Assembly: GCA_027349615.1 (NCBI GenBank)
Contig: DAIEML010000014.1
Location: 1-18,594 of the forward strand
From: Ignavibacteriales bacterium
GTDB lineage: Bacteria; Bacteroidota; Ignavibacteria; Ignavibacteriales; Ignavibacteriaceae
Direction of reading: 5' to 3'
Length of the DNA: 18,594 nucleotides
Part shown: one piece after another, positions 8,926 to 16,976 of the stretch
Layout of the letters: each line of letters opens with the position of its first letter
How positions within the stretch are numbered: position 1 is the first letter of the stretch
Notes under the pieces: model-generated
What the model was told of the DNA's origin: nothing
What the model saw: only the letters and a program-made list of their open reading frames with translations
Database searches by the model: none
Program-made: the position numbers and the translations under genes

Positions 8926-9663
8926 TTGGAAATAAACTGCTTGAATAATTATAAGTTAATAATTCAATATGATGGGACAAATTATGCCGGCTGGCAAATT
9001 CAAAAAAATTCAAAAACCATTCAGCAAAAAGTTTCCGATTCGATAGAATTATTATTAAATGAAAAAATTAATTTAATTGGATCTGGCAGAACTGATACTG
9101 GTGTTCATGCACTTGGTCAAACAGCAAATTTTAGAACTGAAAATGAAATTGATTTATATAAATTTAAATATTCTCTTAACGCAATTTTACCATTTGATAT
9201 TTCTGTAATTGATATTCAAAAAGCGAAACCAAATTTTCATGCAAGATTTGATGCAAAAAAAAGAATTTACATTTATTTATTTACAAAATATAAATCACCA
9301 TTCTTTCAAAAATATTCATGCTTCTACCATAGTAAAATAAATTGTATTCAGTTAAATGAATTAAGTAAAAAATTTTGCGGTAAAAAAGACTTCACATCTT
9401 TTTCAAGAAAAAATTCAGAAACAGAAAATAAAATTTGTAATATTTATGAAATTCATTGGAAAGAAACTCAAGGTTTAATAATTTTTAAAATAGAAGCAGA
9501 TAGATTTTTGCATGGAATGGTACGAACTATAATCGGTACGCTTTTAAGAGCAGTTGATAAAGATGAAAATTATATTGATAACATTATCCAACAAAAAAAT
9601 AGACAAAAAGCTGGAGAAGCAGTTCCACCAAACGGATTATTTTTATTTAAGGTAAAATATTAA
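8926..9663 (+). CDS. truA: tRNA pseudouridine(38-40) synthase TruA (TTG start)
   Basis: Isomerises uridines 38-40 of the tRNA anticodon arm to pseudouridine. Full length at about 245 residues. Visible: the N-terminal LIIQYDGTNYAGWQ, the catalytic loop GSGRTDTGVHA with nucleophile Asp57, the central DFTSFSR motif and the C-terminal DRFLHGMVRTIIGTL. No ATG exists in frame before the conserved domain, and an in-frame stop lies at 8917-8919. The start must therefore be TTG at 8926 or TTG at 8941. The second has GGAAA at 8928-8932 with eight bases of spacing and gives a typical short TruA N-terminus (MNNYKLI), so I slightly favour it; the coordinates here give the longer form. The next gene begins two bases after the stop. 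Confidence 0.93.
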   Translation: MEINCLNNYKLIIQYDGTNYAGWQIQKNSKTIQQKVSDSIELLLNEKINLIGSGRTDTGVHALGQTANFRTENEIDLYKFKYSLNAILPFDISVIDIQKAKPNFHARFDAKKRIYIYLFTKYKSPFFQKYSCFYHSKINCIQLNELSKKFCGKKDFTSFSRKNSETENKICNIYEIHWKETQGLIIFKIEADRFLHGMVRTIIGTLLRAVDKDENYIDNIIQQKNRQKAGEAVPPNGLFLFKVKY

Positions 9664-9665
9664 GG

Positions 9666-10421
9666 ATGATAAATTTATCGGGAAAAATTGTTCTGATAAC
9701 TGGCGGGTCAAAAGGAATTGGTGAAGCTTGTGTGCGGTTATTTGCAAAAACTAATTCGCAAATTGCATTTACATATAATTCATCAGAAAAAGCTGCTGAT
9801 AAATTAGTGAATGAACTTAGTTCAATCACAAAAATTAAAGCTTATAAAATTGATATTAATAATTCACAAATAATTGCGGATATAGTTGGTAAAATAATTT
9901 CAGATTTTGGTAAGATTGATATTCTTGTTAACAATGCGGGAATTTGGAAATATGGAAAATCCGATGAAATGAGTATCAAAGATTGGGAAGAAACTATCCG
10001 AATAAACCTAACCGGAACTTTTGCTTTTACAAAAGCTGTAATTCCTTTAATGAAGAAAAATAAATTTGGCAGGATAATAAATATTTCTTCAACAGCAGGG
10101 CAAAGAGGCGAACCGTTTTATTCTCATTATGCAGCTTCAAAAGGCGGAATAATTTCATTTACAAAATCTCTTGCAGTTGAACTTGGCCAATTTAATATAA
10201 ATGTAAATTGCATTGCACCTGGCTGGGTTATTACAGATATGACAAGAGATGTTTTTGAGGATGATAAATATAAAGAAGAAGTTAGGAACAATATTCCTAT
10301 TAAAAAAATTGCTGAGCCTGAAGATATTGCCGGGCCAGTTTTATTTCTTGCATCAGAACTGGCAAATAATATAAACGGAGAAATATTAAACGTAAACGGC
10401 GGTTCAGTTTTATGCGGTTGA
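9666..10421 (+). CDS. fabG: Short-chain dehydrogenase/reductase, FabG-like (3-oxoacyl-ACP reductase)
   Basis: NAD(P)-dependent SDR of 251 residues, full length. The best guess is reduction of 3-oxoacyl thioesters to 3-hydroxyacyl thioesters in fatty acid metabolism. The cofactor fold is shown by TGGSKGIG (12-19) and NNAG (89-92). The catalytic tetrad is complete: Asn114 in RINLTG, Ser142 in NISSTAG, Tyr155 and Lys159 in YAASK. The C-terminal LNVNGGSVLCG matches the usual SDR end. The Thr37-Asn38 region after the second strand does not settle NADP versus NAD. An enoyl-CoA hydratase two kilobases on suggests acyl-CoA chemistry, but the family is broad, so the symbol is tentative. AAGG overlaps the truA stop just before this ATG, consistent with translational coupling. 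Confidence 0.85.
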   Translation: MINLSGKIVLITGGSKGIGEACVRLFAKTNSQIAFTYNSSEKAADKLVNELSSITKIKAYKIDINNSQIIADIVGKIISDFGKIDILVNNAGIWKYGKSDEMSIKDWEETIRINLTGTFAFTKAVIPLMKKNKFGRIINISSTAGQRGEPFYSHYAASKGGIISFTKSLAVELGQFNINVNCIAPGWVITDMTRDVFEDDKYKEEVRNNIPIKKIAEPEDIAGPVLFLASELANNINGEILNVNGGSVLCG

Positions 10422-10475
10422 ACTTAATAAAGAATTTTTAATCTATCTAAAAAATATTTTTATCAAGGATACAAA

Positions 10476-10967
10476 ATGGATTTTCTGTCGAACCTTCACC
10501 CAAAGATTGTTCACTTTCCAATTGCACTTTTTGTAGTTTACGCACTTTTGGAAATTATCGGTTCTTTTGTTAAAAAAGATTTTTTCTCCAAAACAGCACA
10601 CTTAATTTTATTTCTTGGAGTAATAGGTGCTGTTGCCGCAGTACTTACCGGAAACTCTGCAGAGGATGCGGCTCATGCTTTAAGCAAAGCTGGAGTTTCA
10701 ATTTCAATCCAGGCAATTGAGAATCATTCTGACTTTGCAAATTTTACGCTTTGGTATTTCGCCGGAATTTTAGTCCTTCGTACTTATTTAGTTTTAAAGA
10801 AAAAATTTGTTGGGAGTCTAAAATATTTTTTTGTTGTTCTTTCTTTAGTCGGCGTTTTTTTAGTTTATCAAACCGGTCAGCTTGGAGGGAAATTGGTTTA
10901 TAAATATGGAATTGGAACAGATCTTAAAAAATCAGAGCTCAATAAAACTTCTGGAAGAATTCATTAA
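10476..10967 (+). CDS. DUF2231 family membrane protein
   Basis: Integral membrane protein of 163 residues with four predicted membrane helices at about 12-30, 40-59, 88-107 and 114-131. The N-terminal LHPKIVHFPIALF (7-19) with His8 and His13, the later ENHSDFANF with His84, and the final TGQLGGKLVYKYGIG are the hallmarks of DUF2231. The conserved histidines suggest metal or haem binding, but the family has no settled function, so this is inference. AAGGA at 10465-10469 gives a normal Shine-Dalgarno and supports the ATG at 10476. The following gene begins directly after its stop codon, so the two are probably translated together. Confidence 0.85.
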   Translation: MDFLSNLHPKIVHFPIALFVVYALLEIIGSFVKKDFFSKTAHLILFLGVIGAVAAVLTGNSAEDAAHALSKAGVSISIQAIENHSDFANFTLWYFAGILVLRTYLVLKKKFVGSLKYFFVVLSLVGVFLVYQTGQLGGKLVYKYGIGTDLKKSELNKTSGRIH

Positions 10968-11777
10968 TTGGTTAACGCTGATATAAAAATAAAATCAACT
11001 TCAATTATTATTGTAATAGTTTTAGTTAATGCTATCGGCTTACTATTAAGATATTATGATCTCGACAGATATTTTATATTTATCGGTTTTAGATTTTATC
11101 TAAGTTTATTCCTTCCAATAATTATAATTTTTAGATCTAATATATTTTCTAAGTTGAAAGAAATTTTAAGTCATCCAAAATATAATAAAACCTATCAGCC
11201 GCTTGGATGGATTTTCATTCCCATAATATTGGTTTTAGCAATTCTTTATTTCACTAAAAAAATTGATGTCGGCGATCCCGATTATTTTTATGAATTTGGT
11301 TTATCATCAGTTTTTGATTTTCCAATTTATGTAATTTGGAATTTACCGCAGCTAATTATGTTTTTTACATTTTTATTTTTAATTCAGACTTCTTTGAAAT
11401 TTCCATTCGCTCAAACACTTTTAATAATTTTATTATTATTCATTTTCGAATTTATTCCAATAGACAAATCTAAATTTAATATAATCGATTTAGTATCTTT
11501 ATTGTTAATTGCTTCTTCAATTAGCTTTTTAATAAAATATTTTCAAAACATATATTGGATTTCGTTATTCACTTTTATAGTACTTTGGAGCGGTATGCTA
11601 GCATTTGGAAGTAATTCTGAAACTATGATCCATTTATTATTTGCAGCGCATTATCAATCATGGGATGGTTTTTTTGAAGTCGCAAAAAATTGGGAAAATT
11701 ATCTGCAGCCGGTTCAATTAGCTTTCACCTTGATCCTCATCTCAATTTCTGTTTTGTTAAGAAAATCTAATGGTTAA
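10968..11777 (+). CDS. Uncharacterised polytopic membrane protein (TTG start)
   Basis: I do not recognise a family. The 269-residue product is extremely hydrophobic, with about eight candidate membrane helices (roughly 11-28, 36-55, 79-95, 117-140, 148-164, 172-190, 195-214, 247-265) and a polar loop at 215-245 containing FAAHYQSWDGFF. There is no signal peptide and no clear catalytic motif. The start is TTG, directly after the DUF2231 stop, with GGAAG ten bases upstream; no in-frame ATG lies before the membrane core (the first internal Met is at residue 131). Zero spacing suggests it works with, or is at least dosed with, the DUF2231 protein. Compositional bias is due to membrane residues rather than obvious foreign origin. 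Confidence 0.75.
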   Translation: MVNADIKIKSTSIIIVIVLVNAIGLLLRYYDLDRYFIFIGFRFYLSLFLPIIIIFRSNIFSKLKEILSHPKYNKTYQPLGWIFIPIILVLAILYFTKKIDVGDPDYFYEFGLSSVFDFPIYVIWNLPQLIMFFTFLFLIQTSLKFPFAQTLLIILLLFIFEFIPIDKSKFNIIDLVSLLLIASSISFLIKYFQNIYWISLFTFIVLWSGMLAFGSNSETMIHLLFAAHYQSWDGFFEVAKNWENYLQPVQLAFTLILISISVLLRKSNG

Positions 11778-11796
11778 AATTTTTCTCTATAAATTT

Positions 11797-11804
11797 TAAT
11801 TTTG
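11797..11804 (+). promoter_or_regulatory. Possible -7 element upstream of the beta-barrel-like gene
   Basis: TAATTTTG matches TAnnTTTG and lies 33 bases before the ATG at 11838, in the only gap (60 bases from the previous stop) where an internal promoter for the downstream genes would fit. No proper TTTG is seen at the -33 spacing, so this is weak. Confidence 0.2.
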
Positions 11805-11837
11805 TATTTTAGAAGCATAAATTCATATCGTTTGATA

Positions 11838-12425
11838 ATGCGAAAAACAATTTTGATTTTACTTTTTGGATTTAGTTTAGCCTTTGCACAAAAAGGGCCG
11901 ATTGATAAAGCAAGAGGACTTTTCATTGCGTTCGGTGTTGGCCCAAGATTACCAATAAATTATTTTGCAAACTCATCTGATCTTGGATATGGATTTAATG
12001 TTGAACTTTCCTATACTGATGACGAATATCTTCCAATATTTTTATTTGGCAAAATTGGATTTGACCAATTTCCAGGCTCACAAGAATATTATGAAACTTC
12101 AGATCTTTCAAACTATTCTACAAATGCCTTACCAATAAATCTTGGTGCAAGATACTATTTCCCGCCGCTTGTTGAAAACATTGTTCTCTTTATGCCGATT
12201 GTTGAAGTATCGTTTGATTATACTTATTTTCAAAAACTACATCAATTTAAAGCTGCCAGCGGCAAAAGTAATTATCTTGAAGATATTTCGAAATTCGGTT
12301 TTAGTGTCGGCACTGGATTATCAATGTTTATGATGGAAGTATTAGCTTCCTATAATTACTTTCAAACTAATCAATATTTTTCAGTAGATTTAAAAGTGCG
12401 GCTTCCATTGTACATAAGTTTATAA
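11838..12425 (+). CDS. Secreted, outer-membrane beta-barrel-like hypothetical protein
   Basis: A 195-residue exported protein of unknown function. The ATG at 11838 is chosen because it begins a clean signal peptide (MRK, a hydrophobic core ILILLFGFSLAFA, likely cleavage after AFA before Gln18); an upstream in-frame TTG at 11802 would add 12 residues in front of it. The mature part is rich in alternating polar/hydrophobic stretches with many Tyr, Phe and Gly (for example GLFIAFGVGPRLP, LPINLGARYYFPP, KFGFSVGTGLSMF) and ends in DLKVRLPLYISL. This pattern fits a small eight-strand-type barrel in the outer membrane, although the last residue is Leu rather than the usual aromatic. It sits 13 bases before the enoyl-CoA hydratase gene; no functional link is evident. 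Confidence 0.75.
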   Translation: MRKTILILLFGFSLAFAQKGPIDKARGLFIAFGVGPRLPINYFANSSDLGYGFNVELSYTDDEYLPIFLFGKIGFDQFPGSQEYYETSDLSNYSTNALPINLGARYYFPPLVENIVLFMPIVEVSFDYTYFQKLHQFKAASGKSNYLEDISKFGFSVGTGLSMFMMEVLASYNYFQTNQYFSVDLKVRLPLYISL

Positions 12426-12438
12426 GAAAGGGAATATC

Positions 12439-13221
12439 ATGGATTTTAAAAATTTAATTTTAAGCATAAATGAAAAAATTGCTGTCGTTACAATTAATCG
12501 ACCAGACAAACTAAACGCATTAAATATTCAAACTATGGATGAATTGAAAATTGTCATCACTGATTTAAATTTAAACGATGAAGTTTCTGTAATAGTCTTA
12601 ACCGGATGTGGTGAAAAAGCATTTGTTGCCGGCGCTGATATTTCAGAACTAAATAAACTTGATATGGTTGCTGCAAAGAAATTTTCCGAAAACGGGCAAG
12701 ATATATTTGGCTTAATTGAAAATTCACATAAACCTGTAATTGCTGCTGTAAACGGCTTTGCGCTTGGCGGCGGATGTGAATTAGCTCTTGCATGTCACTT
12801 TAGAATCGCATCTGATAACGCACAGTTTGGACAGCCGGAAATTAATTTAGGAATAATTCCCGGATACGGTGGAACTCAAAGACTTTCACAACTAATTAAT
12901 TCAGGACGCGCAATGGAATATATTTTAACTGGCAATATGATTGATGCAAATGAATCTTTCAGAATCGGATTAGTCAATCATGTCTATCCTCAAAAAGAAT
13001 TAATGACGAAGACTTTAGAACTTGCAGCTAAGATTGCAACTAAATCAAGAATAACAATTCGGCATGCTATTGAAGCTGTTAATGCTTCAAAAAAATTATC
13101 ATTGAAAGAAGGCTTGGTAAATGAAGCAAGTATTTTTGCTTTGTGCTGCGGTACTGAAGATTTTAAAGAGGGAACAACTGCTTTCATAGAAAAAAGGAAA
13201 CCGAAATTTAAAAACGTATAA
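12439..13221 (+). CDS. Enoyl-CoA hydratase/isomerase family protein (crotonase)
   Basis: Cytoplasmic crotonase-fold enzyme of 260 residues, full length, most likely hydrating trans-2-enoyl-CoA to 3-hydroxyacyl-CoA in beta-oxidation or butanoate-type metabolism. Seen: CoA-binding INRPDKLNALN (19-29), the oxyanion-hole segments FVAGADISEL (62-71) and NGFALGGGCELALAC (105-119), and both acid/base glutamates (Glu114 in GGCE and Glu134 in GQPEINLG). The continuous IIPGYGGTQRL (139-149) is the hydratase signature. With both Glu residues kept, hydratase activity is better supported than isomerase. An AAAGGGA Shine-Dalgarno precedes the ATG. Chain-length specificity cannot be read. Confidence 0.93.
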   Translation: MDFKNLILSINEKIAVVTINRPDKLNALNIQTMDELKIVITDLNLNDEVSVIVLTGCGEKAFVAGADISELNKLDMVAAKKFSENGQDIFGLIENSHKPVIAAVNGFALGGGCELALACHFRIASDNAQFGQPEINLGIIPGYGGTQRLSQLINSGRAMEYILTGNMIDANESFRIGLVNHVYPQKELMTKTLELAAKIATKSRITIRHAIEAVNASKKLSLKEGLVNEASIFALCCGTEDFKEGTTAFIEKRKPKFKNV

Positions 13222-13247
13222 AAATAATTTTAATTCGAATTTTGTAA

Positions 13248-14282
13248 ATGTATATCTCTCCAATTAAAAAAAAAATTATCCAAGCTCTTTTTGGTTTAGC
13301 TGTATTAACTTTAGTAGCTAATTTAATTGTTGCGAAATTTTTTAAAGGGGCGATTCAAAAAAAAGAAAGAGATTATAACTCAAATTTTATTAATAATCAG
13401 TTTTTGCAAGACGTCCACAACTTTGGAATTGAGAATTCCTGGATTAAAGATTTAAGTAAAGATGAATCAAACGCCAGCGTATATTCTTATAATGTTGACC
13501 TTCCTAAAGATTTGCCAATTCCCGTAGTACTTTCTGAAGTTTATAATTCCTTCTATCTTTCTAATGTTAGTATTCAAACAGTTGAAAAGAAAATAGGAGG
13601 GAAAACTGTTTTAGAAATTTCTTCTAATAACCATTTAGATCTTTCCGCAGAATTTAATTACAATGATAACATTAGAAGAAATGCTGGTAATATTGGCTTA
13701 ATCGTTTTTGATTTAGAAAAACTTAATACAAAAGAAATTACTTCGATTACAGATTTCCCTCAAACTTTAGTTGCCGCACTTATTCCATCAAAGGAAGATT
13801 TAAAATTATCTTTAGAATTAACAGCAAATAGAAAAGAGATGGCAGTTTTATTAAATGACGATATCAAAGATGCGGATTACAAACTAAGCCCGGATTATTC
13901 GGAATATAGGCTTGGTATTGCAATAAGATCTATAATATCTGATTTCTCAAATGCAATATTTTTTGTAATTGATGATCATTCAAAAATATATCAATCATCT
14001 GATTATAATTTTATTCAAAGTGAATTTTCAAAACGAAATATAAAGTTAATACCTTCAAGTAGTTTAGATGTAATTCCCGACGGGAGTAGAGAAAATATTA
14101 AAACTAATTTTAGAAATTTAGTTTTAAAAACTCACATTGGAGACAATAAATTAATTTCAATTTATGCTGATGAATTTGAAATTTTGAAACCGGAAATTCT
14201 TAACTTAATTAAAGTAGGTTATAAATTTATAACACCTTCTATTCTTATAAATTTGAACAAAAGTAAAATCCCAAATAATTGA
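13248..14282 (+). CDS. Membrane-anchored divergent polysaccharide deacetylase-like (YibQ/DUF610) protein lacking catalytic residues
   Basis: A 344-residue protein with one N-terminal membrane anchor (about 8-30) and a long extracytoplasmic part. Residues about 33-140 form a charged region without a recognised domain. From about 148 on, the order of elements parallels YibQ-type deacetylases: GLIVFDLEKL in place of IVIDDFGY, then FPQTLVAALIPS in place of the P-x-x-F-A-x-L-P strand, MAVLLND (198-204) in place of V-L-x-H-L-P-M, FFVIDDHSK (238-246) in place of the G-x-N-N-H-M-G-S block, and KLISIYADEFEIL (301-313) in place of the G-H-P-x-P block. The metal-binding His and most Asp positions are missing, so a deacetylase activity is unlikely. 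The fold match is my own reading and is moderate only. It lies 26 bases after the enoyl-CoA hydratase and is convergent with the M16 genes. Confidence 0.5.
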   Translation: MYISPIKKKIIQALFGLAVLTLVANLIVAKFFKGAIQKKERDYNSNFINNQFLQDVHNFGIENSWIKDLSKDESNASVYSYNVDLPKDLPIPVVLSEVYNSFYLSNVSIQTVEKKIGGKTVLEISSNNHLDLSAEFNYNDNIRRNAGNIGLIVFDLEKLNTKEITSITDFPQTLVAALIPSKEDLKLSLELTANRKEMAVLLNDDIKDADYKLSPDYSEYRLGIAIRSIISDFSNAIFFVIDDHSKIYQSSDYNFIQSEFSKRNIKLIPSSSLDVIPDGSRENIKTNFRNLVLKTHIGDNKLISIYADEFEILKPEILNLIKVGYKFITPSILINLNKSKIPNN

Positions 14283-14303
14283 AAATTAATTAAATAAATT
14301 TAT

Positions 14304-15668
14304 TCAATTACTTATTTCACCTTTAAAATCAACTTCTGTTACTTTTACTCCATTTATTTCAAATAGCTGCTTCTCTAATATATCTTTGCTGCCAACAATA
14401 ACTATAATTGAGTCATCTGGCAAAATATATTTCTCTGCTGCTGAATTTACTTCTTCGATCGTCACTTCTTTTATATTTTTGATGTATGTATTAAAATAAT
14501 CTTCTGGTAAAGAATGGATAACCGATCCAATTAAATTTGAAGCTATTTGTTTATAAGTTTCAAAGTTGGAAGGAAATTTTCTAATAAGAGACAATTTCGC
14601 AAATTCTAATTCTTCGGGAGTAACACCTTTTCTAATTCCATCTAGTTCGTTAAAAATTTCCTTTACAGCATTTGCTGTGTTTTCCGAAGCAACCGAAGTT
14701 GTAATATAAAAGTTTCCGCATTCTTTTAAATAATTAAATCTGGAGTGAGCTCCATAAGTATAGCCTTTTTTCTCGCGAAGATTTAAATTAATTCTGCTGG
14801 TAAATTGCCCGCCAAGAATTGTATTCAAAATTAATTTTGGAAAATAATCGTTGTCTTTTCGTTTAGTGGAAATATGGCCAACACGAATTTCACTTTGGAC
14901 TGAATTTTTTTTATCAACAAGAAAAATATTTTTCTTGTTTGGCATAAGCGGAAATATAAGTTCTTGAGAAATATTTTTTGATTTCCATTTATGGAAATAC
15001 TTATTCAAATTTTCTTGCAATTCTTCTTTCCCAATATTTCCGACAACAATTAATGAAGAATTATTTGGCAATATATATTTGGAGTAAAAGTTTCTTATGT
15101 CAGAAATAGAAATATTTTGTACACTGCTTTCGTATCCAGTAATCGGAAATGCGTAAGGATTTGTTTTCCCAAATACACAATATTCAAAAACTAAATCAGC
15201 TATCTCATCAGGTTCATCTTGCTGCTGAAGTAATCGTGTTATTATTTTTCTTTGTTCACGTAAAAAATCTTTTTCATCGAGATGAGGTGAAGTAATTACA
15301 AGCGATAAAAGCTCCAAAGATCTTTCAAAATTTTCAGTTAAAGTTTGAAGCGAAAAATATACATGATCTTCGCTGCTTGAAACATTAAAGTGCGAACCAA
15401 TAGTTTCAAATTCGTCGCTAAGTTCGAGTGAATTATATTTACCGGCTCCTTCATCAACTGTCATTGAAAATAAATTTGATAAACCTTTTTTCTCATTTTC
15501 ATCAAACACACTTCCAGCATTGATAATTAAGTTCATCTGAATGATCGGCAATTTTGATTTATTTATAAAAAAGACTTCTAATTCATTGTCTAATTTAAAT
15601 TTTTCAATTTCTGGCAAAGAAAAATTAATTTCATTGGAAGGTGAAGGTTTTATTGATCGTTTTATCAT
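14304..15668 (-). CDS. M16 family peptidase-like subunit lacking the zinc motif
   Basis: 454 residues with the two-lobe M16 layout (N lobe about 20-235, C lobe about 240-445). Where active members carry HxxEH, this protein reads GLSNLFSMT (62-70), so it cannot bind zinc there. It keeps the C-lobe segment GGQFTSRINLNLREKKGYTYG (286-306), the Arg/Tyr-containing region characteristic of the non-catalytic partner in heterodimeric M16B peptidases and of the matching mitochondrial processing peptidase subunit. Its ATG overlaps the stop of the zinc-bearing M16 gene by four bases, giving coupled, roughly equal synthesis. No signal peptide is visible on this chain, so a cytoplasmic site is most likely. 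Its expected role is to shape the substrate chamber and help bind the peptide. Confidence 0.9.
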   Translation of the reverse strand: MIKRSIKPSPSNEINFSLPEIEKFKLDNELEVFFINKSKLPIIQMNLIINAGSVFDENEKKGLSNLFSMTVDEGAGKYNSLELSDEFETIGSHFNVSSSEDHVYFSLQTLTENFERSLELLSLVITSPHLDEKDFLREQRKIITRLLQQQDEPDEIADLVFEYCVFGKTNPYAFPITGYESSVQNISISDIRNFYSKYILPNNSSLIVVGNIGKEELQENLNKYFHKWKSKNISQELIFPLMPNKKNIFLVDKKNSVQSEIRVGHISTKRKDNDYFPKLILNTILGGQFTSRINLNLREKKGYTYGAHSRFNYLKECGNFYITTSVASENTANAVKEIFNELDGIRKGVTPEELEFAKLSLIRKFPSNFETYKQIASNLIGSVIHSLPEDYFNTYIKNIKEVTIEEVNSAAEKYILPDDSIIVIVGSKDILEKQLFEINGVKVTEVDFKGEISN

Positions 15669-16957
15669 AAATTATTTTCCTTCTTAATCTCATAAGTAGT
15701 TCTAGGAATAATTTGTAATTCGACAAATGGCTTGTCAAAATATTTTTCAATTGACGATTTTAATTTTTCACTCGAAACTTCTTCAAACCTTTTGAGATCA
15801 TAATTAAATGAATTTGGTTCTCCCAAAAAGAAGTTATAAGAATTAATTTGATCAGCAAGCGAATCTAAATTCTGCATCGAATAAATGAAACTGGATTTTA
15901 TTCCATTTTTTGATTTTATCAATTCTTTTTCTGTAACTCCAATTGATTTAATATTATTTAACTCATTTAAAATTTCTTCTTTTAATAATTCTAATTTTAC
16001 TCCGGGTTTGGCAGTTGCAATTATTGTGAAAAATCCGCTTAGTTTTCCGGAAAATTGATATGCTGTTACATCTTGTGCAATTTCTTTTTCGAAGACTAAA
16101 TTTTTATAAAGCCTTGAACTTTTTGACCCGGATAAAATATCTGAAAGTACATCCAATGCAGCATCGTATTCACCATAAGCTCTATCCGAATGCCACGTCA
16201 TATAAATTCTCTCAAGTTGAACGTTATCTTCATGCGTAAGGAAAATATTACTTTGTAATTCTGAATGATGACTTGCATTTGAATTTATTTTTTTATCTGT
16301 CGAAATATTCCCAAAATATTTTTCAATTAAGTCTTTAGTTTCTGATTTATTGAAATCTCCGGCAATAACTAGGGAGGCATTGAAAGGCGAGTAGTAAGTT
16401 TTAAAAAAATCCGTAACGTCTTCCAGGTTGTAATTCAAAATATCCTGAACATAACCAATTGTCGGCCAGCTATATGGATGTTCTGATGAGTATAAATTTG
16501 AAATTATCAATTCCCATGCAAGTCCGTACGGCTGATTATCGTATCTTTCAAGTCTTTCATTTTTCACAACACTTCTTTGATTATCTAATTTTTCCTGAGT
16601 TAAAGTCGGAATGAAATATCCCATTCTATCAGCTTCAAGCCAGAGAATTAATTCAAGAAAATTGGATGGAACTTTTTCATAATAATTTGTTCGGTCAAAG
16701 CTTGTTGATCCGTTTAAGCTTCCACCGGCTTCTTGGATGTATTTGAAATGCATTTCTTTCGGAACATTTTCCGAACCTTGGAACATCATATGTTCAAAAA
16801 GATGGGCAAGTCCGGTTTTGCCTCTTCTTTCATTTGCAGAACCAACTTTATACCAAATGTTTGAGGCAACCAACGGCAAACTTGAATCTTTGAATAAAAT
16901 AACTTCCAACCCGTTTTTTAATTTATATTTTTCATATTCAATATTTAGAAGATCCAT
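15665..16957 (-). CDS. M16 family zinc peptidase, catalytic subunit
   Basis: Zinc-dependent peptidase related to mitochondrial processing peptidase and PqqL/YmxG-type proteins, 430 residues from the chosen start. The inverted zinc motif HLFEH gives His52, Glu55 and His56, and the third ligand Glu134 lies in VVKNERLERYD, 78 residues on, so the site is complete. The start at 16957 (MDLLNIEYEKYKL) is preferred over an in-frame TTG at 17017 because that extension would be encoded by the intrinsic terminator at 16983-17009. No signal peptide is visible. It is followed with a 4-base overlap by the zinc-less partner, and the two likely form one active heterodimer that degrades small peptides or processes precursors; the substrate is unknown. 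Confidence 0.93.
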   Translation of the reverse strand: MDLLNIEYEKYKLKNGLEVILFKDSSLPLVASNIWYKVGSANERRGKTGLAHLFEHMMFQGSENVPKEMHFKYIQEAGGSLNGSTSFDRTNYYEKVPSNFLELILWLEADRMGYFIPTLTQEKLDNQRSVVKNERLERYDNQPYGLAWELIISNLYSSEHPYSWPTIGYVQDILNYNLEDVTDFFKTYYSPFNASLVIAGDFNKSETKDLIEKYFGNISTDKKINSNASHHSELQSNIFLTHEDNVQLERIYMTWHSDRAYGEYDAALDVLSDILSGSKSSRLYKNLVFEKEIAQDVTAYQFSGKLSGFFTIIATAKPGVKLELLKEEILNELNNIKSIGVTEKELIKSKNGIKSSFIYSMQNLDSLADQINSYNFFLGEPNSFNYDLKRFEEVSSEKLKSSIEKYFDKPFVELQIIPRTTYEIKKENNL

Positions 16958-16976
16958 ATTTCTTTCATTTCTTTTT

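Noticed and set aside
10968..11777. Assignment of the orphan membrane protein to the CPBP intramembrane protease family
   Set aside because: Helix number and spacing are loosely similar, but the required EExxxR motif and the later conserved histidines are not seen.
11802..11837. TTG at 11802 as start of the barrel-like protein
   Set aside because: It would place 12 residues in front of a clean signal peptide that begins at the ATG at 11838.
14289..14308. Near-palindrome of 20 bases between the convergent YibQ-like and M16 genes
   Set aside because: It is symmetrical with one mismatch but has almost no G or C and overlaps the M16 stop codon, so it is too weak to call a bidirectional terminator.
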